Origin: Aggregicoccus sp. 17bor-14
GTDB lineage: Bacteria > Myxococcota > Myxococcia > Myxococcales > Myxococcaceae
Length of the DNA stretch: 64,000 bases
Assembly: GCF_009659535.1 (NCBI RefSeq)
Contig: NZ_VJZZ01000022.1
Location: 1-64,000, forward strand
Direction of reading: 5' to 3'
Below, piece by piece: positions 37,461 through 45,184 of the stretch; the first letter of the stretch is position 1, and each line of letters starts with the position of its first letter. The position numbers and the translations under genes are program-made. The notes under the pieces are model-generated. The model searched no databases and was not told the origin of the DNA. It saw only the letters and a program-made list of their open reading frames with translations.

Positions 37461-39568
37461 CAGTGCGTCTCCGGGGCGGGGCGCAGCTGCTGGCGGCGGC
37501 GCAGGGAGCGCAGCGAGAGCAGGTGCAGCGGCACGAGCACGAGCACCAGCAGCGCCACCTTGAGCCCCGCGGGCACCTCGCCGTAGGGCGCGCGCACCAG
37601 GCCCTGGGGGCCGGCCACGCCCAGCAGCAGGAAGAGGAAGAGGAAGGCGTGCAGCGCGCCGCGCACCGGCAGCCCGCTGAGCACGTGGCCCGCGCCGCCC
37701 ACGAGCGTGCCGGCGGCGAGCGCGAGCCGCTCCATGCGCGTGCGGTGGCGCTCCACCTCGAGCTCCTTGCGGGCGCGCACCTGGGGGGCCACGAGGCCAC
37801 GGCGCACGAAGGCGTTCACGCACTGGCTGCACTGCGCGCCGCGCACGCCCAGCGCGCGGTCGCAGCGGCGGCACACGCTGCGCCCGCAGCGCTCGCAGCC
37901 ACGGCTCGCCCGGAGCCGCTCGCCCGCGCTCGCCCAGAGCAGCACCAGCGCTGCCGCGGCCGCGGGCAGCACCGAGGCGAAGGGCCCGCCCCACCCGCCC
38001 AGCAGCGCCTGCTCCAGCTGCGCGCGCACGGCGGCACCCGCGTCCGGCCCGGTGAGCGCGAGGAGCTCGGCTTGCGTGAGCCCCGGGCTGAGCAGCAGCC
38101 GGTTCATCAGCAGGCGCTCGCCCGGGGGCGGCACGCGCCCGAGCAGCGAGGGGTCCAGGCGCTCGGCGGCGGTGAGCGCGGCGCTCGCGCGCCCCGCCGT
38201 CTCTCCCACCTGGAAGTCCGGGAGCAGGGCGGCGCGGCGCTGGTACACCTGCGCGACGTTGAAGGCCGCGGCGGCGAGCGTGGCGTCCTCCTGGCGCGCG
38301 CTCTCGTAGAGCTGGGCCGCGGCCTCGGGGTCGCCGGAGGCGAGGCGGATGTTGCCCAGGTTCGTGAGCACCCGGGGGTCCGCGCTGCGCAGCGCCGCGG
38401 CGCGCTTGAAGTGCGCCGTGGCGCGCGTGAGCTCCCCGCGGCGCGCCTCGTAGCGCCCGAGCGCGAAGAGCTCGGCGAACTGGGCGCGCAGGGCCTCGTC
38501 CCGCGCCTGCACCCGGGCGCCCGCGGCCGCTGCGGCGAGCCCGCCGCGCTCCAGGACGTACACGTCCTCGGCCACGGTGCCGGCGAAGGCCGTCTCGCGC
38601 GCGAGCTCACCGGCGGCGAGCGGGAGCAGCCCGAGCAGCGCGAGCAGTGCGGCGCCCAGCAGGCGCTCGGCGCGCGTCAGGTACAGCGCCACCGCGGCGA
38701 AGAGCGCGAGCAGCAGCGGCACCCAGCCGAGCCGGAAGGCCGCCGGCAGGCCGAGCAGCAGCAGCGCGAGCGCCGCGGACTGCCAGCGCGCGGTGGAGCG
38801 CGGGAAGAGGTGGTGCACGTCGTGCAGCAGGTAGCGCAGCCCGCGCAGGAAGAGCAGCAGCACCACCGCGCTCGCGGCGGCGAGCAGCGCGAGCAGCCCT
38901 GCGCCGCCCACGTCCGCGAGCGCCGGGCGCAGGTAGCGCGGGTCCGCGGCGAGCGCGCGCAGGCCGGCCATCGCCTGCGGTGCGTAGAGCACCACGTCCA
39001 GCGGCGCGCGCCGGGCGTTGCTGCGGGCCAGGGCGAAGTGCACGTAGGGCAGGTCCGGCGCGAGCGAGACCGCGCCCTCGGCGAGCTGCAGCGCGGAGGC
39101 CTCGTCGCCGGCGCGCGCGCGCTGCTCCGCGAGGCGGGAGAGCGCCAGGGCAAAGGGCTCCAGGTCGCTCGCGCCCACGTCCTCGCGCAGCGCGACGAGC
39201 GCGCGCAGGGCCGACTCCATGGCCGCAGGCTCGCGGGCCGCCTGCACCCGGGTCCACGCGGCCGTGAGCTGCGCGTCGCCCACGCGGGGAGCGACGATCG
39301 GAGGCGGAGCCGGGCGGCCCGACGGGGCGGCGGCAGCCTCGGCGGCAGCGGCGGGCTGCGCCGCGGGCGCCTCGCGGGTGCGGCTCTCGCGGGGGGCCTC
39401 GGACGCGGGCTCCGCGGCGGCTTCGCCCTCCGGCTCCGGCACGTCCGCGCGGCTCGCGGCGTCCGGATCCACCTCTTGCAGGGGGGCGGGCGCCTCCACC
39501 TCCTGGGCAGCCGCGCGCGTCGCCGAGCCGAAGCAGAGGAGGGCCAGGAGGAGGGAGAGGGCGCGCAC
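37460..39568 (-). CDS. membrane TPR protein with Cys-rich zinc-ribbon segment
   Basis: A 702-residue protein: signal-like N terminus (1-21), an Ala/Pro/Glu-rich stretch to about residue 100, helical repeats, several membrane helices between about 225 and 325, and TPR repeats around 370-450 (AAALRSADPRVLTNLGNIRLASG). A Cys-rich segment near 560-590 (CERCGRSVCRRCDRALG, AQCSQC) is followed by two further helices. The start is GTG at 39568. The downstream DUF4388 gene is coupled through TGATG, so the two products may act together. No specific family is recognised. Confidence 0.78.
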   Translation of the reverse strand: MRALSLLLALLCFGSATRAAAQEVEAPAPLQEVDPDAASRADVPEPEGEAAAEPASEAPRESRTREAPAAQPAAAAEAAAAPSGRPAPPPIVAPRVGDAQLTAAWTRVQAAREPAAMESALRALVALREDVGASDLEPFALALSRLAEQRARAGDEASALQLAEGAVSLAPDLPYVHFALARSNARRAPLDVVLYAPQAMAGLRALAADPRYLRPALADVGGAGLLALLAAASAVVLLLFLRGLRYLLHDVHHLFPRSTARWQSAALALLLLGLPAAFRLGWVPLLLALFAAVALYLTRAERLLGAALLALLGLLPLAAGELARETAFAGTVAEDVYVLERGGLAAAAAGARVQARDEALRAQFAELFALGRYEARRGELTRATAHFKRAAALRSADPRVLTNLGNIRLASGDPEAAAQLYESARQEDATLAAAAFNVAQVYQRRAALLPDFQVGETAGRASAALTAAERLDPSLLGRVPPPGERLLMNRLLLSPGLTQAELLALTGPDAGAAVRAQLEQALLGGWGGPFASVLPAAAAALVLLWASAGERLRASRGCERCGRSVCRRCDRALGVRGAQCSQCVNAFVRRGLVAPQVRARKELEVERHRTRMERLALAAGTLVGGAGHVLSGLPVRGALHAFLFLFLLLGVAGPQGLVRAPYGEVPAGLKVALLVLVLVPLHLLSLRSLRRRQQLRPAPETH

Positions 39569-39723
39569 GGGGGCGCGAGCATAGGCGAGCGCACCAGGGG
39601 CCGGAAAGGGAGCGCGGCCCCTTCCCTGCCGGGCATGCTAGAGGGCACGGCGCAGGCGGGGCGGCGACTGCCGGGACCCCACATTGTCCCCTGCTCCCGC
39701 CCCCACTCCCTCGAGGTGCCCGC

Positions 39724-40899
39724 ATGAGCTCCCCCGGAACCGAACTCGAGCGCCTCATCGCGATCATGGCGCGGCTGCGCGCACCGGATGGCTGCCCCTG
39801 GGACCGCGAGCAGGACCTGCGCTCGCTGCGGCCCTACCTGGTGGAGGAGTGCTTCGAGGTGGTGGACGAGATGGACCGCGCCGGCTACGCGGGTCCCTGG
39901 CGGGCGCTGGGCGAGGAGCTCGGAGACCTGCTCTTCCAGATCGTCTTCCACGCCCAGCTGGCGGCCGAGCGCGGCGAGTTCACCATGGCAGACGTGTGCC
40001 GCTCCATCAGCGACAAGCTCGAGCGCCGCCACCCGCACGTCTTCGGTGAAGGGGCCAAGGGCGCGCCGGGCGCCGAGCAGGTGCTGGCCAACTGGGCGAA
40101 GCTCAAGGCCGAGGAGCGCAAGCACAAGACGGGCAGCGAGGGCTCGGTGCTGGACGGGGTGCCCGTGGCGGCCCCCGCGCTGCTGCGCGCCGAGCGCCTC
40201 ACCGAGAAGGCGAGCCGCATCGGCTTCGACTGGCCGGACACCGCCGGGGTGCGCGCGAAGCTGGACGAGGAGCTGCGCGAGCTGGACGAGGCGATCGCGA
40301 GCGGCGACCGCGACGCGCTGGAGCACGAGCTGGGGGACGTCCTCTTCTCGGTCGCGAACCTCGCCCGCTTCATCCGCACGCCCGCGGAGGATGCGCTGCG
40401 CATGGCCATCGGCCGCTTCACCACCCGCTTCCACCACGTGGAGGCCGGCCTGAGGGCGGACGGCGCGGCCTTCGGTGAGGCCACGCTGGAGCAGATGGAT
40501 CGCCACTGGCTCGCGGCGAAGCAGGTGGAGAAGTCCCTGCCGCCGGTGCGCTCCCAGGGACGCGCGGCGCTCGCCCTGGTGCGGCTGCCCGTGCCCGCGC
40601 TCGCCCCCCAGCGCGCCTTCTGGGACGCGCTCGCCCCGCTGCTCGGCTGGAGTGCACTGCCCGCTCCCGGCGGCGAGGCGCGCTACGGCGACGCCGCGCT
40701 CGCCTTCGCCTTCTTCGAGGGCGCAGCAGGCGCCGGGGCGCCCGCGCTGGAGCTGCACGCCCCCTCGAAGGGCGCGGTGGAGGCGCTGCGGCGGGCGCTC
40801 GCGGAGCGCCACCCGCAGGCGCTGCGCGAGGGGGACGCCGCTGCGGGTCGGCTCTCCTTCGTGGACCCGGCGGGGCTCTCCTGGCGCTACGGCGCGTAG
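39724..40899 (+). CDS. mazG: MazG nucleotide pyrophosphohydrolase with added C-terminal domain
   Basis: A 391-residue protein. Residues 1-270 are a standard two-domain MazG, which cleaves NTPs to NMP and pyrophosphate: CPWDREQDLRSLRPYLVEE, EELGDLLFQIVFHA, and in the second half EELRELDEA with HELGDVLFSVANLARF. Residues 280-391 are extra. They begin ALALVRLPVPALAPQRAFWDAL and end FVDPAGLSWRYG, resembling one glyoxalase/VOC module. The ATG has GAGG seven bases upstream. It is divergent from the TPR gene across 155 bases. Confidence 0.92.
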   Translation: MSSPGTELERLIAIMARLRAPDGCPWDREQDLRSLRPYLVEECFEVVDEMDRAGYAGPWRALGEELGDLLFQIVFHAQLAAERGEFTMADVCRSISDKLERRHPHVFGEGAKGAPGAEQVLANWAKLKAEERKHKTGSEGSVLDGVPVAAPALLRAERLTEKASRIGFDWPDTAGVRAKLDEELRELDEAIASGDRDALEHELGDVLFSVANLARFIRTPAEDALRMAIGRFTTRFHHVEAGLRADGAAFGEATLEQMDRHWLAAKQVEKSLPPVRSQGRAALALVRLPVPALAPQRAFWDALAPLLGWSALPAPGGEARYGDAALAFAFFEGAAGAGAPALELHAPSKGAVEALRRALAERHPQALREGDAAAGRLSFVDPAGLSWRYGA

Positions 40900-40939
40900 G
40901 GGCTGCGCTCGTGGAATCGCGGAATCCGAGGGGGCGGAT

Positions 40940-40960
40940 GGGGGTTCTGCTCGCACCCCC
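40940..40960 (+). terminator. candidate hairpin terminator after mazG
   Basis: GGGGGT (40940-40945) pairs with ACCCCC (40955-40960) across a nine-base loop, about 40 bases after the mazG stop. No T-run follows, so termination is only suggested; further GC-rich palindromic DNA follows directly. Confidence 0.4.
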
Positions 40961-40995
40961 GGGGCGGCCCCGGCCGCATTAAGCCCACGCGCGCC

Positions 40996-41024
40996 TTGAC
41001 GCTGGCGGGCCGCCGCTGTAGGTA
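40996..41024 (+). promoter_or_regulatory. rpsT promoter
   Basis: TTGACG (40996-41001), 17-base spacer, TAGGTA (41019-41024), ending about 41 bases before the rpsT start. It is one of the best sigma70-type matches in the window and fits a ribosomal protein gene. Confidence 0.7.
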
Positions 41025-41065
41025 CGCCGCCTCTTTTCCCAAGCCTTTAGAAGCTGGAGATTGCC

Positions 41066-41338
41066 TTGGCCAACACCAAGTCCGCAGAGAAGCGCAACCG
41101 TCAGGCCCTCAAGCGCCGCGCGCGCAACACCACCGTGCGCACCACCGTGAAGACCGCCGTCAAGCAGGCGCGCGAGGCGGTGGCGGCCAAGGATCCCCAG
41201 AAGCTCGCCGAGGCGGTGGCCGCGGCCACGAAGCAGCTGGGCAAGGCCGCGTCCAAGGGCGTGATGCACAAGCGCACCGTGTCGCGCCGCATCTCGCGCC
41301 TGGCCAAGGCGGCGAACGCGGCCAAGGCCGCGAAGTAG
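41066..41338 (+). CDS. rpsT: 30S ribosomal protein S20
   Basis: A 90-residue, strongly basic helical protein that binds 16S rRNA early in 30S assembly. The start ANTKSAEKRNRQALKRRARN and the SVMHKRTVSRRISRL-like region (here GVMHKRTVSRRISRLAKAAN) are typical of S20. The start codon is TTG with GGAG eight bases upstream; S20 genes also use weak starts in E. coli, where this allows autoregulation. The gene has its own promoter and a strong terminator. Confidence 0.97.
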   Translation: MANTKSAEKRNRQALKRRARNTTVRTTVKTAVKQAREAVAAKDPQKLAEAVAAATKQLGKAASKGVMHKRTVSRRISRLAKAANAAKAAK

Positions 41339-41371
41339 CACCGCAGCCGTAGCCTGGAGCAGCGCCGTGCG

Positions 41372-41398
41372 GCAGCGCGCCCTCTCGGGGCGCGCTGC
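41372..41398 (+). terminator. strong hairpin between rpsT and lptE
   Basis: An 11-bp perfect stem, GCAGCGCGCCC (41372-41382) with GGGCGCGCTGC (41388-41398), and a five-base loop. It ends rpsT transcription from the left, and its right arm reaches the first base of the lptE stop codon read from the right, so it probably serves both convergent genes. Confidence 0.75.
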
Positions 41399-41970
41399 TA
41401 CCAGCTGCTGGCCAGCCGGTCGTAGCCCTCGCGCATCAGCGTCTCCGTGAGGCGGCGCAGCGCGGCCTGCCGGTTGGTCTCAGCCTCGACCACGTCGCCG
41501 CCGGGAAGGAAGTCCTCCCAGCCGGTGACGGCGGTCTCGGAGAGCACCCGCCCATCCTTCTTCAGCCGCAGTACCACGCCGGCCGAGGCGCGGTAGCTGG
41601 CGAGCTGCGGGTTCTGCAGCACCGTGACCTTGTCGTCCGCGAGCACCGCCTGCGTGACGATGGTGGGGCCGCTGCCGATCCACTGCACCTCGCCCTCGAT
41701 GCGCGCCTCGCAGCCGCCGTGGGCGAGCGCGCCGGCGCGCACGAGCTGCTCGCGCAGCGACTGGGTGAAGAGCGTCTCCAACCCGGGCTCGGCGGTGTGG
41801 TTGACGAAGAGGGGCGCGCAGACGGACTTCACGCCCTCGGGCAGCGCGCCGCCGCGGGCCGTGAAGCGGTAGCCGCAGCCCGAGCCGCCCCCCGCGGCCA
41901 GCAGGGCACCCAGGCCCAGCCCGAGCCCCGAGAAGGTCCGCCTCCAGCCTGCCGCGCGCGCTCGCACCAT
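41398..41970 (-). CDS. lptE: LPS-assembly lipoprotein LptE
   Basis: A 190-residue lipoprotein that plugs the LptD barrel in the outer membrane. It has a Gly/Leu-rich signal with lipobox GGSGC followed by GYRFTARG, then EGVKSVCAPLFVNHTAEPGLE and the C-terminal NRQAALRRLTETLMREGYDRL, which is the LptE/RlpB pattern. ATG at 41970 is used; a GTG three codons earlier is possible. It lies downstream of leuS, as in E. coli, but no holA follows. A zinc-ribbon gene is inserted between leuS and lptE. Confidence 0.88.
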   Translation of the reverse strand: MVRARAAGWRRTFSGLGLGLGALLAAGGGSGCGYRFTARGGALPEGVKSVCAPLFVNHTAEPGLETLFTQSLREQLVRAGALAHGGCEARIEGEVQWIGSGPTIVTQAVLADDKVTVLQNPQLASYRASAGVVLRLKKDGRVLSETAVTGWEDFLPGGDVVEAETNRQAALRRLTETLMREGYDRLASSW

Positions 41971-42025
41971 GCGCGGCACAGTAGCGGCAGGCAGCGGGGG
42001 GTCAAGCGCCCCGCGCCCCCGCCCG

Positions 42026-42586
42026 CTACAGCCCCGTGCGCTCCTCGACGGGCAGCCCGCGCGCGCGCAGCGCCTCGGCGAGCGTCACCCAGGTGGCCGC
42101 GAGCTGGCGCTCGCGCGCGCTTCCCCGCCCCGCCGTGCCCAGGCGCCACTGGTGGCGGCGCCCCTCCCCCAGCGTGAGCTGCAGCGCGTGGAGGCGGAAG
42201 AGGAGCGCGAGCGCGCCGAGCAGCAGCGCGAGCACGAGCAACACCCCGCGCGCCGCGACGCCGTCCACGAGGAGTGCCGCGACCAGCGCCGCGGCCGCTG
42301 GCGCCAGCGCCTCGTAGGTGGGGCGGCGCACCAGGACGGCGCCCGTGAGGGCCTCAAGCGCCACGGCCTGCGGCGCGGCGCGGGCGCTCGCCTGGAAGGT
42401 GAGCGCGCCCTCGCGGCTGCTCAGGTGGCGCCCTCCGCCCAGCGGCGCCTCGAAGGAGCGCGCCGAGAGGGCCCGGCCCGGCAGCGGCGCCTCGGGGAGG
42501 CGCGCGTTGCAGAAGGCGCAGGTGCCCCGCACCGCCGGGTTGGGGCGGCGGCACAGGGAGCACAGGACGAGCACCTCGGGCGGCAT
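42026..42586 (-). CDS. zinc-ribbon membrane protein, unknown function
   Basis: A 186-residue protein. The N terminus has a CxxC pair, VLCSLCRRPNP, and a second pair, GTCAFCNARLPE, forming a likely zinc ribbon. Two membrane helices lie at about 90-130 and a basic cytoplasmic tail follows with QWRLGTAGRGSARERQLAATW. No family is recognised. It is 19 bases after leuS and 55 before lptE, so probably in the same transcript. Confidence 0.75.
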   Translation of the reverse strand: MPPEVLVLCSLCRRPNPAVRGTCAFCNARLPEAPLPGRALSARSFEAPLGGGRHLSSREGALTFQASARAAPQAVALEALTGAVLVRRPTYEALAPAAAALVAALLVDGVAARGVLLVLALLLGALALLFRLHALQLTLGEGRRHQWRLGTAGRGSARERQLAATWVTLAEALRARGLPVEERTGL

Positions 42587-42605
42587 GTGCGGAGCGCCGG
42601 CCGGG

Positions 42606-45116
42606 CTAGCCGACCACGAGGTTCAGCAGGCGCTTGGGCACGAACACCACCTTGCGCAGCGTCTTGCCCGCGAGCGCGCTCTGCACCTTCTCCTCGGCCT
42701 CGGCGAGCGCGCGCACCTGCGCCTCGGTGGCGTCCACCGGCGCGCGCACCTCCGCGCGCAGCTTGCCGTTCACCTGCACGGCGTAGGGGATGACGTCGTC
42801 CACCACGAGCGCCGGGTCGAAGGTGGGCCAGGCCTCCGTGACGGTGAAGGCGCGGGCGCCGTAGGCCTCGGCGATCTCGTCCGCGATGTGCGGCGCGAAC
42901 GGGGTGAGCACCGCGGCGAGCAGCCGGATGGCCTCGGCCATGGCGGCGCGCTCGGCCGGCGTCTCGGGCGTGCCCTGCTGGTAGAGCGCGTTCACGCACT
43001 CCATCACGCCGGCGATGGCGGTGTTGAACGAGAGGCGCTCGATGGCCTCGCCCACCCGCTTCACGCACTTGTGCGCGATGCGGCGCGTCTCCAGCGCCTT
43101 GCCCTCGAACGAGCCCTCATGCTTCGCGTCCGCGCAGGCCACGTGCGTCTGGGCGAGCACCCACACGCGCTTGAGGAAGCGGTGGGCACCCTCCACCTGG
43201 TCGTCGGACCAGTCGAAGTCGCGCTCGGGCGGGCCCGCGAAGAGCACGTAGGTGCGCGCCGTGTCCGCGCCGTACTTCTGCACGATGGAGGCGGGCGCCA
43301 CGGAGTTGCCCCAGCGCTTGGACATCTTGCGGCCGTCCGGCCCGTTCACGATGCCCTGGGTGATGAGGCGCGTGACGGGCTCGTCCACCGGGGTGAGGCC
43401 CAGTTGCTTCATCTGCCGGCTCCAGAACCGGAAGTAGAGCAGGTGCATCACCGCGTGCTCGGGGCCGCCCACGTAGATGTCCACGGGCAGCCAGCGCTGG
43501 GCCTCCTTCGGGTCGAAGGGGGCCTGGTCGTAGTGCGGCGAGAGGTAGCGCGCGTAGTACCAGCAGGAGTCGACGAAGGTGTCCATCGTCTCCACCTCGC
43601 GCCGCGCGGGGCCTCCGCAGGTGGGGCAGGTGGTGTTGACGAACTCGGGCACCTTGGCGAGCGGGGGCTCGCCCTTGCCGGTGAGCACCGCCTGCACGTC
43701 GATCTCCGGCTGGCGCACCGGGAGCTGATCCAGCGGCACCGGGATGCCCTTGCGCTCGGGGTCGCACTTCTCGCAGTAGATGATGGGGATGGGCGTGCCC
43801 CAGTAGCGCTGGCGGCTGAAGCCCCAGTCCTTCTGGCGGTACGTGACGGTGGCCTTGCCCTGCCCCTTCGCCTCCAGCTGCGCGCTCATGCGGCGGCGCG
43901 CGTCCGCGGAAGGCAGGCCCGTGAACTCTCCCGAGTCCACCAGGATGCCGTCCTCGGTGAGCGCGGCCTCCAGCGTGGCCGCGTCCGGCACGGGCTCCCC
44001 CGCCTTCTGCTGAGCCTCGCCCTGCACCACGACCCGCAGCGGCAGCGCGTACTTGCGCGCGAACGCGAAGTCGCGCTCGTCGTGCGCCGGCACGCTCATC
44101 ACCGCGCCGGTGCCGTAGTCGGCCAGCACGAAGTTGGCGATCCAGATGGGGACGGGCTTGCCGGTGAAGGGGTTCACCGCGTAGCTGCCCGTGAAGACGC
44201 CCTCCTTCTCGGCGCCCTCCTGGGTGCGGTCCGTCTTGCTCATCGCGGCCATCTTCGCCACGAAGGCCTGCACGCTCGCCGCCTGCTCCGGCGTGGTGAG
44301 CCCCTTCACCAGGCGGTGCTCGGGCGCGAGCACCACGTAGGTGCAGCCGTACACCGTGTCGATGCGGGTGGTGAAGATGCGGATCTTCTCGTTGCTCCCC
44401 TGCACGGCGAACTCGGCCTCGGCGCCCTCGGAGCGGCCGATCCAGTGGCGCTGCATGCTGGTGATGCGCTCGGGCCACTGGGTGAGCGTGTCCAGGCCGT
44501 CCAGCAGGGCCTGCGAGTCGCGCGTGATGCGGAACGCCCACTCGGGCATCTCCTTGTCGTGCACGGGCGAGTCGCAGCGCTCGCAGCGGCCCTCCTTCAC
44601 CTGCTCGTTGGCGATGACCGTGTGGCAGCCGGTGCACCAGTTCACCTTGCTGAAGCGCCGGTACACCATGTCGCGCTCGAGCATCTTGATGAAGAACCAC
44701 TGGTTCCAGCGGTAGTACTCGGGCTCGCTGGTGTTCACCTCGCGGGTCCAGTCGTAGCTGTAGCCCAGCGTCTTCATCTCGCGCTTGAAGGACGCGATGT
44801 TGTCGCGGGTGCGGATGGCCGGGTGCACGCCGTCCTTGATGGCGGCGTTCTCGGCCGGCAGGCCCAGCGCGTCCCAGCCCATGGGGTGCAGGACGTCGAA
44901 GCCCAGCATCCGGTAGTAGCGCGCGTACACGTCACCGATGAGGTAGTTGCGCACGTGCCCCATGTGCATCGCCCCGCTGGGGTACGGGAGCATCTCGAGG
45001 ACGTACTTCTTGGGGGCCTCGGGGCGTGCGCCCGCGCGGAACACCCCGGCCTCTTCCCAGCGGGCCTGCCACTTGCCCTCGATCGCCTGCGGCTCGTAAC
45101 GCTCGTTCATCGCCAT
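42606..45116 (-). CDS. leuS: leucyl-tRNA synthetase
   Basis: An 836-residue class I synthetase. The HIGH-type motif is in PYPSGAMHMGHVRNY. A CP1 editing domain follows with GTGAVMSVPAHDERDFAFA. The zinc-binding segment has CTGC and CERC pairs. KMSKS is present in DGRKMSKRWGNSV. The C-terminal domain ends KVVFVPKRLLNLVVG. Start at ATG 45116; a second ATG lies two codons on, and the 13 upstream in-frame codons look non-coding. A weak promoter-like TTGCAG/CATAAG pair with a short 15-base spacer is seen at 45129-45155. Confidence 0.97.
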   Translation of the reverse strand: MAMNERYEPQAIEGKWQARWEEAGVFRAGARPEAPKKYVLEMLPYPSGAMHMGHVRNYLIGDVYARYYRMLGFDVLHPMGWDALGLPAENAAIKDGVHPAIRTRDNIASFKREMKTLGYSYDWTREVNTSEPEYYRWNQWFFIKMLERDMVYRRFSKVNWCTGCHTVIANEQVKEGRCERCDSPVHDKEMPEWAFRITRDSQALLDGLDTLTQWPERITSMQRHWIGRSEGAEAEFAVQGSNEKIRIFTTRIDTVYGCTYVVLAPEHRLVKGLTTPEQAASVQAFVAKMAAMSKTDRTQEGAEKEGVFTGSYAVNPFTGKPVPIWIANFVLADYGTGAVMSVPAHDERDFAFARKYALPLRVVVQGEAQQKAGEPVPDAATLEAALTEDGILVDSGEFTGLPSADARRRMSAQLEAKGQGKATVTYRQKDWGFSRQRYWGTPIPIIYCEKCDPERKGIPVPLDQLPVRQPEIDVQAVLTGKGEPPLAKVPEFVNTTCPTCGGPARREVETMDTFVDSCWYYARYLSPHYDQAPFDPKEAQRWLPVDIYVGGPEHAVMHLLYFRFWSRQMKQLGLTPVDEPVTRLITQGIVNGPDGRKMSKRWGNSVAPASIVQKYGADTARTYVLFAGPPERDFDWSDDQVEGAHRFLKRVWVLAQTHVACADAKHEGSFEGKALETRRIAHKCVKRVGEAIERLSFNTAIAGVMECVNALYQQGTPETPAERAAMAEAIRLLAAVLTPFAPHIADEIAEAYGARAFTVTEAWPTFDPALVVDDVIPYAVQVNGKLRAEVRAPVDATEAQVRALAEAEEKVQSALAGKTLRKVVFVPKRLLNLVVG

Positions 45117-45184
45117 GTCGGCAGGTCTCTTATGAGAGCCACGCCTGCTCTGCAACAGACGCGGGGGCCCGGACGCCCGGCGCC

